Positions 1-12,159 are shown, counted from the stretch's first letter. The stretch: DNA of 64,000 nt from Hermodice carunculata (GCA_964020975.1 OZ026612.1:56235168-56299167); one strand, 5' to 3'. Numbers and translations are program-made. Notes: generated by a model from the sequence alone, not told the origin.

Positions 1-1894
1 GAGTGCATGATATAGTCACCTTTGGCAGAGTCTACTCTAACTGAATAGAGGCACTTGTTGTAAAATGTGAATTAAACCCCTACTCATAGGAACTTTGTTT
101 TCCTTTTTGAGAAGCTTTCAACTGGCATCCACCATGTTTTTTTCAGCTCTGAAGATCTTGTGACCTCTCACCCCTATGGGGAGGCTTGTCACATGATAAA
201 AGACTATTGTAGACTGATGGAAGTCGATGGAAGTCTACAGGCACTTGGTTTGAAAGTACTGTACATACATTGCCCATGCAATAGTATCCAGTGGAAGAAA
301 ATTCAAGATCGATAATTTTATCAACGTGTCTTTCCAAACCAGGATAGTACTATTAAAATGCTAAAATTACCATCATTGCCTTCAATTAATTAAGAACTAT
401 TTAACAATTGATGCTTCACATTTCTTTTGCTGGGGACAGGGTATTGATACCTGAGTGGCCGTGTGAAATTAAAACTTTAACAGCATTATGAAAATCCTTC
501 TCTTGTATTAATATTTAGATATTTTATGATATTTACTCTAAGTCTCAAATGGGTAAAGTGATGACTGCAGGACTCTCCTTAATAATTTGATATTCTGCAT
601 TTACATGTATAGAATTGCCATATCCATACTGGGTTACAGAATAATCTGCACAATGTATATAGCCCGTAAAGCAATGGAACAAGATCACTCTTCTGCGTCA
701 TTCAAATTGGCATTTCGCAACAAATGGTGGGCTCCCAAGTTCTCAAGGAAAGCTATTGACCCACTAATACACGGAATTTGATGGGAAAATAAACAGTTTT
801 TTTTTCTTGGTTAGCTAAAACGAGAATAGGAACGTGGATATATCAAATATTTCGAGAATCATACATGTACATACATAAAAAATCTAAATGCCACTATTGA
901 TACTATCTTTCATTAAAGCAGTATATTTTTTTAGAGAGGAATGACGTACTTTATTTTTTTCAGGTGATACTACGAAGGACATTATTTTTTTCAGCAGTGT
1001 TGGGACGTACATATTTATTTTTAATAAAATGCATAGCCCCCCCCCCCCCCCAAGTATCAAATGGTCGGTCCCTTAGCATGAGGCAATATAGTAATGTTTT
1101 GAAGCCTGGGAAATTTATATTATGTACATGAATAAAGGTTTTATTGTCATCCTTGGATCATACGACATACACAAAAAGACAGGATTAGCATATTTTATTA
1201 TAATGGGCCTGAGCTATGTTGATCTGACGCAATGATGAGAGACATTATTGTATGGACAGACTCAGTTATTTTTCCAGTCACAAGTAAGAATGTAAATTCT
1301 TCTTTTGATAGAAGAAGTACTTTAGTCAGTAGTATGAAAAATCGGTGTTAGGGCTTATTCGTCGGTTGAAAATCCATCAAATGAACATACTTTGTCCCAG
1401 GAGATATTATGAAAACACCGTGGCCCATAACACGTACATCTTGGCATTTTACAGGGGATTTTACGCTAGCCTAAGTCAGATTATATAATATAGTTTTATA
1501 TGCGCTGACTGTAAGTATGGCAGTCGAGAACTACCACGATCCCATAAGCCCTCATTCAATGTGGCTGCTGGTGAGAACCCCCTATTCAAACATGAAAACG
1601 TTCGACAGGAGTATAAACCTGTAACCATTTTAGGGGCTTTACTATCGTTAATGTAATTAACGCGATTAATGCAACCCATGTGACACACTTAATTGTAAAG
1701 TAACGTTTATTGCGTTGTTTAAAGTGTATACAGGTAGGAAAAGTAACTTCAGTGACTTTTTTTTTTGGTAACTTTATAGCAACATTGACAGTGATGTCCG
1801 AACCCGAACGTTTAGCGACTGCAAAAGCCGAACCCGAGCCAGCCTTCAGTCCTGAAACCCGGTAAGCTCGAGTTCGGTTGTTCGGGTTCGGTCA
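1..1894. other. No gene recognised
   Basis: AT-rich sequence with short homopolymers and a poly-C run. The stretch at 1,790-1,900 is rich in GAACCCGA-like units and abuts the truncated LINE. Confidence 0.5.
1037..1051. repeat. Poly-C run (15 bp)
   Basis: Uninterrupted C tract in otherwise AT-rich DNA. Similar C/G homopolymers occur at about 11,017, 12,938, 21,885-21,905, 32,390 and 55,131. Confidence 0.9.
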
Positions 1895-2118
1895 TGCTCT
1901 AATTTAAATGAATTCTGTTTCTTCGGTAGCACGCTATAGTGCAGTTTATATCCAGGTATGTCAATATTACAGTCTTTTTCCTGCGTGTGTTTCAGTTCGT
2001 ACTGTTTCAAAATATTTAGAAACTCGTTGTGATTGAATTTGGACTCACTTTGACCGCAGACTTTGTGCCTGTGTCCGTGGATATTCCACGTCATGATCTT
2101 AATGTGATCACTCACCAT
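1895..2118 (-). pseudogene. LINE ORF2 start: APE-type endonuclease N-terminus
   Basis: It opens with IKIMTWNIHGH, the first conserved strand of the APE-type endonuclease that nicks the target for retrotransposition. It reaches IDIPGYKLHYS, which corresponds to the segment after the catalytic glutamate. The usual stretch holding that glutamate (like QETH) is missing or altered. Homology then stops, and the remaining residues up to 1846 are not LINE-like. Confidence 0.65.
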
Positions 2119-2164
2119 ACTTCAAATCACATACAATATAATCATGTAAAGGGACGCCTGTTAC

Positions 2165-4307
2165 CTACATTGAAATTATTTCTTCCCTGTGTATAGCTAT
2201 TATTACGTCCCTTATTCGCGTAGTAGCGGCCAAAGTTCTGGTTATTGTATCTCCCGTTCTGATCATTATATCTCTGCCCGTGTTCTGACCACAGTATCTC
2301 CCGCTAGAGTTCTGCCCATTGAATTTCCCGCCAGAGTTCTGATTATTGTATCTCCTGCGTCTTTGGCCCTGTAGTTCCGGCTTGTAAGTGTACTTAATAT
2401 TAGCGGCCAGTATCTGCGAGCCCTGGTCATTAGGGTGGGTATTGTCCCCATACAGTTCCTGGCGAGGTGTATTCTGCCTATTCAGGAAGCTTCCATAATT
2501 GTCACATACTTCAATTCCCGGTTTTCCACTCACTTTGAGTTTTACCTGAGGATTCACAGCCTGCACTTTGAGGTCCAAGTCTTTGTCTAAACACGGTATA
2601 GCGGTACAGATGATGACCCGTTTCGCCATTTCCGTGGATATGATATCGTCTGCTAGTAGTGCCAATTCAATTGCTACACTCTTCGGTGTCCTATCACCCT
2701 TCACATCATTGGTGATAAGATATATGATAATAGCATCGTACCTATCGCTGTGAGAAGCAAGGAACTCTTTGGCTTTCTCAATAGTATATACTTGTTCCAT
2801 TGTGACGGTGTGGTCTTCAGTACTCAACAGTCTATCAACTTGTATGCGATTCATATGTGAGTTCCCCAGAATTAATACCTTTTCTTTTTTGCTGTGGGAC
2901 TCTGCCATTGCACCGGGTGGTGCAGTTTCTTGGGGCCTAGCATGCCGCTTTCTGCCCACTGCAGTTGACAAAGGGATCGTTTCAGTGTCCATTCCCAGAG
3001 CCTGGAGTTGCCACTGTAGCGTTCTTTTGCTGCTATCAGTTCGTCTCTCAGTTGAGATATTGACCCCTGTAGTGTTTCTATCTCCTCTTCTTTCATTTTT
3101 ATTCTGGATTGTACCTGTTCTACTTCTTCGTGCAGTGTATTCCTCACTTGACGTCGCAGGGAGATTTCTCTGTAAATTTCACTATGTAGGTTTTTGATTA
3201 GCCCTTCGTATCTTTCCACGCATATACTAACTGTATGAGGCGTCTCAGCCTTATTTCTCACCAAGGGCTCAGTTACTTTGCTAATTTTGAGTTCACTACA
3301 GACACTTTAACACTTAGGAAGGTCTTCCTTTGTCTTTTTCAATTCAACGCTTAAATTTTTATTCTCTTCTTTGGTCTTTACAATTTTTTCGTTTTTCCTA
3401 CCTATTTCTGTTTTACTTTCAGCTAAATCTGCAGCCACTGCTTCTAGCTTGATTTTGAAATTTTCGTCTTGGTACCCCTTTATTTGTTCCACCAGGCTGG
3501 TTTCTAGGGACTGGAATAGTAATTTGAAGTCATCAACGCACTCTTGGATCTTGCCTGTGTCAGGATTATCACGGTTTTTGTCGGGTTTATGTGCATGCAA
3601 CTCCTTGAGAATAAGTTGCATGTTGTGGGAGGTTGCTCTACACAGATTACAGCTCCATATGTTTTCAATGTCATTTTCTTTTTCGTGAATACAATCAAGG
3701 TGAATCCACAGCATACAGACACTGCATTGAATCATGTCAGTGTTGTATTGTCTAGAGTGTACTGAGTCAGCGTAACACAAATCCTTTGAGTTTTCTTTTT
3801 TTTTTCTTCCCTTTGAATTTCGTTTTGAAATTGTTACCGTGTCATTTACAGTGTGTTTCTTGACCTTATCTGACACTCCTGCTTTATTACCTTTATCTTC
3901 CTTTGTATTTATTTCAGTTCGTTTTGCATGTTTTCCTTCAGATGTTTAGTGCGTTTCGGGACATCTGCACCTATATCAGGCTGACTATGTGATCTTGTAA
4001 TGCGGCATTCACTAACGCAATTGTCTATGTCACCACCATTTACATTCGATTCAGAGGAATTTGTTGCTGAGATTTCCTCCTGTGTTTCTGATTCTACTAC
4101 ATCCACTGAATTGCTGATCTCTGCATGGAAAAGGGATTGGTCTTAGGTCTCAATATGTTTTGGACTCTCATCAGGGCTCCCTATTGTTTTTGGAAGTTCC
4201 TTTCCAATTTGTCCAGGTGTATCTGGATTCTTCTGTACAATATCAGGGGATTTATTTCCTGAGGGACTGATGCATTTTGTCTGGTATTTGTCCTCAACGT
4301 TGGCCAT
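2165..4307 (-). pseudogene. LINE ORF1: PHD-like finger, coiled coil, SGNH esterase
   Basis: ORF1 of a CR1-like LINE, an RNA-binding/particle protein in this family. It starts MANVEDKYQTK at 4307. A PHD-like zinc finger follows near 3,780-3,640 (IQCSVCMLWIHLDC, then WSCNLC), then a long Glu/Lys-rich coiled coil (3,560-3,020). Last comes an SGNH-hydrolase domain with the block I serine in LILGNSH, block III in LITND and the Asp-His pair in DNTHPNDQGSQ. It ends in a Gly/Asn/Arg-rich tail of NNQNSGG-like repeats (2,340-2,230). It is broken by at least one in-frame stop near 4,146 and changes of frame near 3,900 and 3,000. The first cysteine pair of the PHD finger looks incomplete. Confidence 0.8.
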
Positions 4308-5106
4308 GGCGATAATGGGTATATAGCGTTGACCACTTACATTGAAAGATCCACAATGGCGCCAAACTCAAAATGTCTTTGTTCCAGTTGTGGAGCGTAA
4401 TCCGTCTGCTGTAGCACTAATATCAATGCTCTGTCGCCAAATGATAATTCCAGGTGATCTCTGTTATGTAAGTAAGATCCCAGCCACAGATATCTGATCA
4501 AGATAGGCTAACAAATCCAGAAAATCATAAAAGAATCGCACAGGAGCGTGATGCCGGGTGACAACCTAGCAGCGCCATCTATGCGATGTACATGTGAGAA
4601 CAAACATTATGTGTAAGCAATAGCATGCGTCAGCATTTGACATTATTAGTCTAATTGTTTCAGTATATGACTGGTGTGAGGTGACCTTGGAAATAGATCT
4701 TATTGAGCAACTGAAGTGGAAGTTCGTCCGGTGTTCAGCATCTTATTTTATTCTGAACATATATCGCCAGGCATAATAAATATGTATGGTTGAGTAGCTT
4801 TGGACCCAAAGACTATCGTAAGCGTAGGGCAACATTTATTTCAAGAGTCAGTTATAATAACATTGGCTTAAGCCTATGCAATAAATTTATATTGGTGAAA
4901 CAAATTTTGGTCGGGCAAATGATAACCTAGAGAAAAAATCTGCTTCAGATTCTACAGTGCATAAAAATCATTTTACTTGTCATAGGTATTGTAGGAAATT
5001 ACTGTGTTGTGTACTTTTCGAACACCCCCTTGTGTAAATTATTTCTATTTGATGCATCTGATTTTATTATTCATTACTTCCATAGTATGATGTTATTAAT
5101 CAATGG

Positions 5107-5216
5107 TTTTCATATTGGCCCTGTCACAGGTCCAAGATCAGCCGCATAGGCAATAGGCCGAAGGCCAATGGCCAATACGGTTAATCAAGGACCTACAACT
5201 GCACCAATATGAAACC
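5107..5216. repeat. Imperfect inverted repeat / small hairpin
   Basis: TTTTCATATTGGCCCTGT at the left pairs with ACTGCACCAATATGAAA at the right, and CAGGTCC pairs with GGACCT. Stem arms are about 27 bp with a GGCC-rich loop. It could be a tiny MITE or foldback; no target duplication was identified. Confidence 0.45.
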
Positions 5217-5519
5217 TTTTCATTTATGGTAATTTTAATTTTTTTTATTAATTTACTATGCATAATTCAACATCAATTTGCTACTTTTGTTGCTAAATAA
5301 TCCTTGCTTGATCGTAGCTTTGCATAATTAATTGTAACACGTTTTCCCCATCGCTGGGGCGTGTCGTCATAACACCTCCTTTCAACATTAAGTGGGTGCA
5401 GGTACCTACAGTTCGATTTTTGTGACGTGACGTGTCTTGTATTGGCCGAGTTGTATGGTCTCCATCGCGTTGTTTAGAGAAGCAGGCTCACACTGACGAA
5501 TACGGGAACCACATTTATT

Positions 5520-6957
5520 GCCACTTGTATAAAAATGCGCGGGTACTTTCGGACCTGTGTCCACTATCGGGGCAACCTTATCCCCTAAGCTCCATCTTTC
5601 ACTTAGCAGGAGCACTTGGCAGGTCCTACTAGTACTGCTACTTTGTTCATAGCCTGAGGGCAACATTAGTGTTTGATTCTAAAACCCCTATTCTGGGACC
5701 CACCGCTGACTGCAACTGGTAACTGTGCGGCGTTATATTCAAATTTTCAGGTACTGCTCGCTCTAGAAAAGACACATTATATACTGTACATTACATTTGC
5801 TCGACAACTTTACCTTCTGTTAACACAAATCACACATAATATTTTGGATACTACCTCTTCAAGATATCCAATGTAGTAATACAGAGGTACTTGGCTGCCA
5901 TTTTGGAAATTGTGAATTCCACACCCAATGGTTTATAAATGTGGATAGTATTGGGACGATCTTGGGTTTTTTATACTATATGACACCAAAAGTATATATT
6001 TTGCACATATTTTAGAGCATCAATAAGCATATGCTATATGCTGTGGCCGCGATTTACTTTGATATCCAAATCAAACGTATTTTTGTGTGACTGTCCCGCA
6101 ATGCATTGCACAATATTCAACATGGTGCTTGCTCACCAACTGATTTGCGGGCTTGCATTTGGAATTGTAACTAATTATGATAACTGCTTCAGAAACAACC
6201 GAGCGGGCAGATTAAAGTTAAGATAGTAAGTTATGTTTTAAAAGTACTTTAACCGCCATTTGCCCTGGTAACTCGGAGAAAAGACACTAGAACCTAGCGA
6301 AATATTACGATAACGATCACCCATGGACCTATTAACGACAGGTCCATGGATCACCAAATAACCGAGGCTATACTGTATGGAGCCTGTTTCACCAAATAAG
6401 CGTGGCTATGCAGCTATGCGATTTCCCCGGCCCAAGTAAACCCTCCAGACAAGCTGCAATAAAATGTAGTGTTTGAGTTGACTTTACAGCAAGATAACTG
6501 CACACGACGGCTATTTTTTCTCAAAAATATCTTTCACATTGGCTATGCCGTTTCACTGAAAAATCGTTGCTAAGAAGCCATGCAGTTTCCCGGGCCCAAG
6601 TTAACCCTCCAGACAAGCTGAAATAAAATGCTGTGCTGGAGTTAACTTTACTGCAAAATAGCGGCACATGATGGCCACTTTCTCGATAAAAGCTGTCAGC
6701 CAGGGTCTATCAATTTTTACAAGAGAAGGGCAGCTTGAAACCTTTTTTTTTTTTAATGTTTCATAAGATTTATTTATGGTCAGGTCTTTTCAGTAGGGTG
6801 CGGCGGGTTACCGGAACCACGCGTATTTTTTGTTAGGCCTTTGGTAACTTGGCCATTCGTTGAAACATGTTTACAATGGATTTCTTTCCCCTTTTATACG
6901 TTACTTCCTTTGACATCAGTTTAATTTGTAACCTGGGCACAGCCGGAGGCGCTTGTG
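5520..6957 (+). repeat. Dispersed repeat family, copy A
   Basis: First of three related copies (B at 17.2 kb, C reversed at 55.5 kb). It begins near TTGTATAAAAATGC, followed by TTTCGGACCTGTGTCCACT. Shared blocks include TGGCTGCCATTTTGGAAATT (5889), the ACAATGCATTGC region (6100), CCGAGCGGGCAGATTAAAGT (6199), TTAACCCTCCAGACAAGCTG (6601) and CACAGCCGGAGGC (6938) near the end. Copy A also has an internal duplication: the GGCCCAAGTTAACCCTCCAG segment occurs at about 6,430 and 6,595. No coding capacity or terminal inverted repeats are visible. Confidence 0.75.
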
Positions 6958-7769
6958 ATTTAACTATGATACAGGCAGAGCTTGCTGGTGTTGGCCGAGT
7001 TTCTCTCATATTGGCCCAGTTCACGCAATCGTAGCGTGTAGGCCAAATTTAGAGTTTTGACGCTATGTAATCCATAGTCAATTAATAATGGGTCTTTTTT
7101 ACAAATTGTAACAAATATTGAGTGTAACAATGTGCTAAACTGCAATAAACTGCAAAACCTCTGACGCATTATGGGAAAGTGCGCGGGGAATGGCAGACAC
7201 AAATGAGCAATTCCTTCCTTCACGACAGATGTACGGACAAAGGCACAATCGTTTTCCTTCCTGTGTCATCTTTTTGAACGTTTCAAACCGGGATATTTGT
7301 AGGGACACCTATAACAAGAGGTGTTCTGAAGCCACTGTTGTATGATCCGGGCTTTGATGGATACAACGTAGGTTTTCGTTGTCTTAAGGCCAGAGTTTTT
7401 AAATTTTTAGTTTCACAGACATTTGCCACAAAAAGCTCGGGTAGGAGGGAGGAATAAAAATAAAAATAAAAATGAAAATTAAGCACTTGCATTTTTTAAA
7501 AAAAATTTTAGTCTCCACACTAAAGGGTAGGAGGGGGAAAAGTTTCCCACACACCTGGTTACTTCCATGCACTAAAGCATGCCTACATGTATTACTGTAC
7601 ACCATACAGGATTTCAGTGTATTTAACATGTTCCTGTCACTTTACACACCTGTCTGTTTGTATTGTAGTATGTTTTTAGACCTCTAGTCCTAGACTGGTG
7701 CAAGCTTTTCAAGCTGAACTACTTGCATGGATGAGCGTTGACTCTTCCCTGGTAATTTTATCAAAATGA

Positions 7770-7992
7770 CTACAGTAGTCCCCCTCTGTAGCGGACACCC
7801 GTTCTGCACAGAGAAAGTGTCCGCTGCAGGGGGTTGTCCATTGAGGAGGGGATCAAGTATATTCTATTATATAATACCAGATACAACTGCATTATAGATA
7901 CAGTAGTCCCTCTTTTGAGCGACCACCCCTAGCGCCGACAAAAAAGTATAATGCAGGTGGTCGCTCATTGGAGGAATCGCATATGCACCACC
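7770..7992. mobile_element. MITE-like element made of two hairpin modules
   Basis: Two modules each begin ACAGTAGTCCC (7772 and 7900). Module 1 pairs CCCCCTCTGTAGCGGACAC with GTGTCCGCTGCAGGGGG. Module 2 pairs GAGCGACCACC with GGTGGTCGCTC. They flank a short AT-rich core. No coding region. Clear ends and a target duplication were not found. Confidence 0.5.
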
Positions 7993-8059
7993 TCAAATTC
8001 ATGGTGGACTTGTCCAGAGGTGCTCAGGTAGCGAGGTACGCAAATTTCTGCCACCAGCT

Positions 8060-9250
8060 GGTCATGCTGTGAAAAGAAATTATCATTTATCAAATTTAAC
8101 AATTACAACCCTTAAAATCTTTATTTCAATAAAGAACTCTTGTCTGGGTGCTGAAATATGTGTTTTGCAACTTAAAAATATTTGCCGGTCTTGAGCTGTC
8201 ATATTCCCATTACGCTCAATGGGCCCGATACATAGCCGGGTGCGGAGCCTTCGCTTGCGAAGTAACCAGCTTAAAATGTCATAAAATTGTTTTGACAGCA
8301 TTACTCACTATCTTAACTTTATTCTACACATTCGGTGGAGTCTAACTCATCGTAATTCATAAGTAATGTATCAAAATAAGACTCGGCATTTTCCCATTGC
8401 CACCACGTGTGTTTTGGGCGCCATGTTGACCTCGTTCTTGACCGTGGGAAAAATGGATCTGGCATGCACGTCGTCAGTGTCGGTCGCACGTGCTCAAGCA
8501 GGCAAGCTCTTAAGGACACTTCAGACACCAAAAAAATATCCCACTTTAATCGGTCATAACTCAAAATATCTTTGCGTCAGGATAACAAATCATATATGTA
8601 TGTAATCGTCATAATCCAAAGAATTTATATATCCTGTGTTTAGGTGTCTGCGATGTTAATTGTTGAATAAACAATCCAAAGTTGACCGCAAACCATCGAT
8701 CCCATAAATGTCGATATAAATCACTAACCATCTGTGATAAAATCAAAATTACACTCTTATCTCAATCCTGACATATTGGCAACAAAAAACGATCCTACGA
8801 TTTTTCATGTTTGGCTTAGTTTTTCCGCTATCCATCCTCAAAGTTTGACATTTCAATTTTCCCTTTGATTTCCCGCATGTTCATTTTCTTCATTTCACAG
8901 GAAAAGAACGAAGCAAAATTTCGAAAATCGCTGAATCGTTTTTGCAGTTCAGACAATACAAAGTCAAAGGCCGTTTACCGGATTAAATTTCGCCCAGCCG
9001 TTTTCCTGGAATAACCATTTCTTAGTGGGGTTCCCATCCTATTCTCCTTTCTGAGAAAACGAGCTTCAAAGGCTTTTGATGTTGGTCATTTGACTCTAAA
9101 ACAATGCCTTTTGCTCAAGTTGAGCTGACATTTATACAATATTGAGTAAACATCGTCCCTGAACATTTTCTGTGGTTGTCAATCAATTATTTACCCATCA
9201 CATGAATAAAAGAGCCTTTGAAGTACAGAAACCATTCTTCAGCTATCTGT
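8060..9250. other. No gene recognised upstream of the Mutator exons
   Basis: No coding or repeat family identified. Short open frames on both strands show no protein-like pattern. Confidence 0.45.
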
Positions 9251-9282
9251 CAAACGGCGACAGTCAGTCTGGTTTCAGAGTG

Positions 9283-9290
9283 TGACGTCA
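9283..9290. promoter_or_regulatory. Palindromic CRE-like site
   Basis: A perfect TGACGTCA lies about 275 bp upstream of the Mutator exon 1 ATG, next to GC-richer sequence and an AAGATGG start-like context at 9370. Placement suggests a promoter element, but this is inference from an 8-bp match. Confidence 0.3.
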
Positions 9291-9557
9291 TGGAGGCGTG
9301 TCTTCTGGGCCCCGTGACCTCAAGCTTGGCAACGAAAGTTCACAGTTAGCTTGGTGCGCGAACAGATCAAAGATGGCTACTCATAACAATTTCGAAGCCA
9401 GCATTATTTTAGGTTTTCGCACGTATATTTCAAAGGGGAATTTCTGTTATATACCCGGATCCAGCATGAAACGTTCAATCAGTTGTTGGAAAGCGAAGAA
9501 GTTAGTATCAACGAAACGAAACAAGAGGAAAAATTGGAAGAAGAAACTCCGTACACG

Positions 9558-10174
9558 ATGGGACGTAAGAAAAAAATGAGGGGACCCCCGATGGCCAAAG
9601 AAGTTATGGCAATGTTGAAGGAAACATTGAAGGGTGGATGGAGAAGGGACCACAGTGATAATGACAGTGACAGTGAGGCAGAGGACAGTCCGACCCCGAT
9701 GCCGATGTGGAGTGCCTCCGCGAGGAAGATCCAGGGCCAAGTTGAACGGTCGGAGCAGAGTGTGACTGAACTTGCTGATACTGTTAGTGCTCCTGAAGGA
9801 TACCGCTTTATTGAAATGCAGCAGCTTTCTGTCATGCTGTCTGCGTGTATTTGTGCCACATGCGGCAAGGGAAAGTTAAAACTAGTTGAAGACAACGCAC
9901 ACAGAAGGGGTTGGGCTTGCAAACTTGGACTTAGATGCACCATGTGTAACCGCACAACGTGGACTTGCACTTCGCCTGAAACAACCTCCGGAAGCAAGGA
10001 TGTGAACAAACGGGCAGTCATTGCAGCCAGGAGTATTGGAAAGGGAAGACGTGCATGCGCTATGTTCAGCAGCCTGATGGATTTACCACCGCCAGTCCAC
10101 TTCAGTTGTTGGCGCAACCACACAGTTGCATGGGGTGAAACAGTAAACGACACCCTGCAAGAGCACTTTGACAG
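9558..10174 (+). CDS. Mutator-type (MULE) transposase-domain protein, exon 1
   Basis: This is the first recognisable exon of a Mutator-like transposase-domain protein, a widespread DNA-transposon-derived family in marine invertebrates. It starts MGRKKKMRGPP, followed by a basic then acidic linker and then the conserved N-terminal part: GYRFIEMQQLS, a cysteine block (ICATCGKGKL, RCTMCNRTTW), DVNKRAVIAARSIGKGR and the MDLPPPVHFSCW motif. The frame is open further upstream to about 9,460 without an ATG, so either ATG 9558 is the start or a 5' exon joins near a CAG at 9462-9464. It ends in AG|GTAAGT, phase 2, which fits exon 2. No transposon terminal repeats were found around it, so it may be a lone gene fragment. 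Confidence 0.75.
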
Positions 10175-10485
10175 GTAAGTTCAAATCTTTCTCATGCTTG
10201 CCAATAAATTAATTTAGGCCTATGGGCGATAATATGGATGCTGGACCAAGTCCGAACGATTGTAACACGAGAGGGACTCCTGGAGTCCACGAATCGCACT
10301 TCACGGCACAATAGTGTTGTTGTTAGACCATACCCCGGAGGCTAATTCTAAAGGATTGCCAAAAGCATATTATTCGGCATGTTTAAAACATTATACTATG
10401 GTTTCTTCATGGTTCCTTTTGACGGCTGCGTCACATAATGCCCATGCATACAGAATCATTTTTGTTCTTCACTTCTTTATTGCAG

Positions 10486-10776
10486 TGTTGTGTTGGATCT
10501 GAAACGAAAACGAATACAAGAGGGTCTTGTCGAGGACATACTGCCACATGACTTACAAAACATGTCACAAGAAGAGATTATGGACACAGTCATGGATGTC
10601 CCAATCACAATTGATGGGTCATGGTCAACCAGAGGGAAAGAAAGCAACAATGGTTTTGTGACTGTCATTTCAGCAGACAGTGGTCATGTTTTGGATAGGC
10701 ACTTTATGACAAAATCATGTTTGCAGTGCTCAAAATGGGATAACAAGGACAAAAACAGCATGGAGTACCTTGAATG
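10486..10776 (+). CDS. Mutator-type transposase-domain protein, exon 2
   Basis: The exon starts after TTCTTTATTGCAG and joins exon 1 in phase to read HFD-S-VVLDLKRKR. It carries the first catalytic-type aspartate motif of the family (VPITIDGSWSTRG), then NNGFVTVISADSG and LDRHFMTKSCLQCS. This is the normal core order of the Mutator domain. It ends GAATG|GTAAGG (phase 2). The frame is intact throughout. Confidence 0.75.
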
Positions 10777-11478
10777 GTAAGGATTTAGTGGTCTTCTTCT
10801 GCAGCATAGGCTTGTGGTTTTGATTTATAGACAAACAGATCCAGGACATCACTAAAAAGTATACATGTGTCTAAAAGACAAAATTTGTTCAAGACATTGT
10901 GCACTGAAGACAGTCAAATGGCCAGAACTTCAGAGATTTCAGTCAATGTACAAATGACTGCATTGTCAACCAAAAAGCATAACAAAACAAGACCACCACC
11001 ACCACCACCACCACCCCCCCCCCCCCACAAAAAGAGAAGACTGTTGCAGCAAAAAAAAAAAAAAAAAAAGACTGTTGCAGGGCTGCTCTGCACGTTGGCC
11101 CAAGACATGGTAAAGGTGTTATATGCATGCTGACCATGGACAAACACATTCAGACACAAAATTTTGGTGAACAAAATTCTCGGCAGCTACATGGTTCAGT
11201 ATAATATGCGCTTTCAAGATTTTAGCCTGTTTACAAGTGGCTGGTGTTTGGGTGGCCCAAAATACCTAGTGGTTGAATATGGATAAGCTTGGAGTAATGA
11301 AATATTCCTGAACCAATATAAAATTTATGCAACTTATATGTAGGAGAATATACATCATAAGGTTTTAAAATTTTAACCAATTTATAAATGACTGCAGGGG
11401 GGGGGGAGTAGTGGAACCACAAATGTGTGTATGCCCACAGTTGGCCCATAAGTGATCCATTGTTTATTTATGTTATAG

Positions 11479-11641
11479 GTTTTCTGAACATGGACAGACA
11501 TGTCTAAAAAATCATTCTGGCAGTGCAGCGTCAATGGAGAGTGAAGGAGCAGTAGAGCTTTTCCATCGCTCTATGGTGAAATATAATCTACGGTACAATC
11601 CGCGGGACCATTCAGTAATGGTCACTCACTGGGTTCAGTAA
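11479..11641 (+). CDS. Mutator-type transposase-domain protein, exon 3 (truncated end)
   Basis: After the acceptor TTATGTTATAG, the frame joins exon 2 across a 702-bp intron to read EYLEW-FSEHGQTCLKN. The expected block SGSAASMESEGAVELFHRS follows, then NLRYNP. Family members continue with a second aspartate motif (like LSDGDS) and a C-terminal region. Here similarity stops at about 11,600 and the frame ends at 11641. The product would lack the second catalytic part, so the locus is best read as a truncated or decayed MULE gene. The intron contains poly-C and poly-A runs at 11015-11070. Confidence 0.65.
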
Positions 11642-11934
11642 CAGGATGCTCTGCGGGAATTTTTTTTCTCATACTTCGGTCAAACAGCAACATAATTTAG
11701 AACAGAAAAAATCACTTATCAATCAAAAATACATAGACAAAATGATCAAGAGTAAACTACAAGTTTTCTTGTTGTTCGATTTATTTGGGTGTGTAAGACT
11801 GAAAAAGAACAGGTCCCCATCTTCAACTTCCTACAGTAAAATCAAAACGATGTAGAAGTTGGGCTTTCGACATCTTTTCAAGTTCAATAGAGTTCTAACT
11901 TGTATGGGAAAAAATACGTGTATATTCTTATGCC

Positions 11935-12150
11935 GATTTACGGACAGCGAAGAATTTAACGATTTTGTGTCCGCACAGAGGGGTATTTCTATTACTTGGA
12001 GATTAAAACCCTGTCCGTTGTCCGCGTCAGAGGGGTGTCCGGCAACGAGGGGCAATTTCAATGGGAAAGCCGTCGGTGCCGCGGGACTCTGTCCGCCGGA
12101 GCCGGGTGTCCGCTTAGAAGGAGGTCCGTTGGGGAGGGGGACTACATGAA
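11935..12150. repeat. Repeat with recurring TGTCCG...GAGGGG motif
   Basis: The motif TGTCCGC followed a few bases later by GAGGGG or GGGGAGG recurs about five times (for example 11969, 12024, 12038, 12107 and near 12127). It resembles module 1 of the 7.8-kb hairpin element, so both may belong to one repeat family. It lies shortly downstream of the truncated Mutator exon. Non-coding. Confidence 0.45.
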
Positions 12151-12159
12151 ATTTATGAG

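Larger units (their letters stand above)
1895..4590 (-). mobile_element. CR1-like LINE, 5' end to start of ORF2
   Basis: Non-LTR retrotransposon lying on the minus strand. It reads from a putative 5'UTR (about 4590-4308) through a long ORF1 (4307-2165) into the first ~70 codons of ORF2, where an endonuclease begins. Similarity ends near 1,895, where unrelated GAACCCGA-rich sequence begins, so most of ORF2 and the 3' end are missing. Loss of the 3' part is not normal 5' truncation and implies a later deletion or rearrangement. The PHD-finger plus esterase ORF1 design is known from CR1/L2-clade elements. Confidence 0.8.

Noticed and set aside
10985-11070. Poly-Pro and poly-Lys coding stretch
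   Set aside because: It is a CCA/C and A homopolymer tract inside the Mutator intron.
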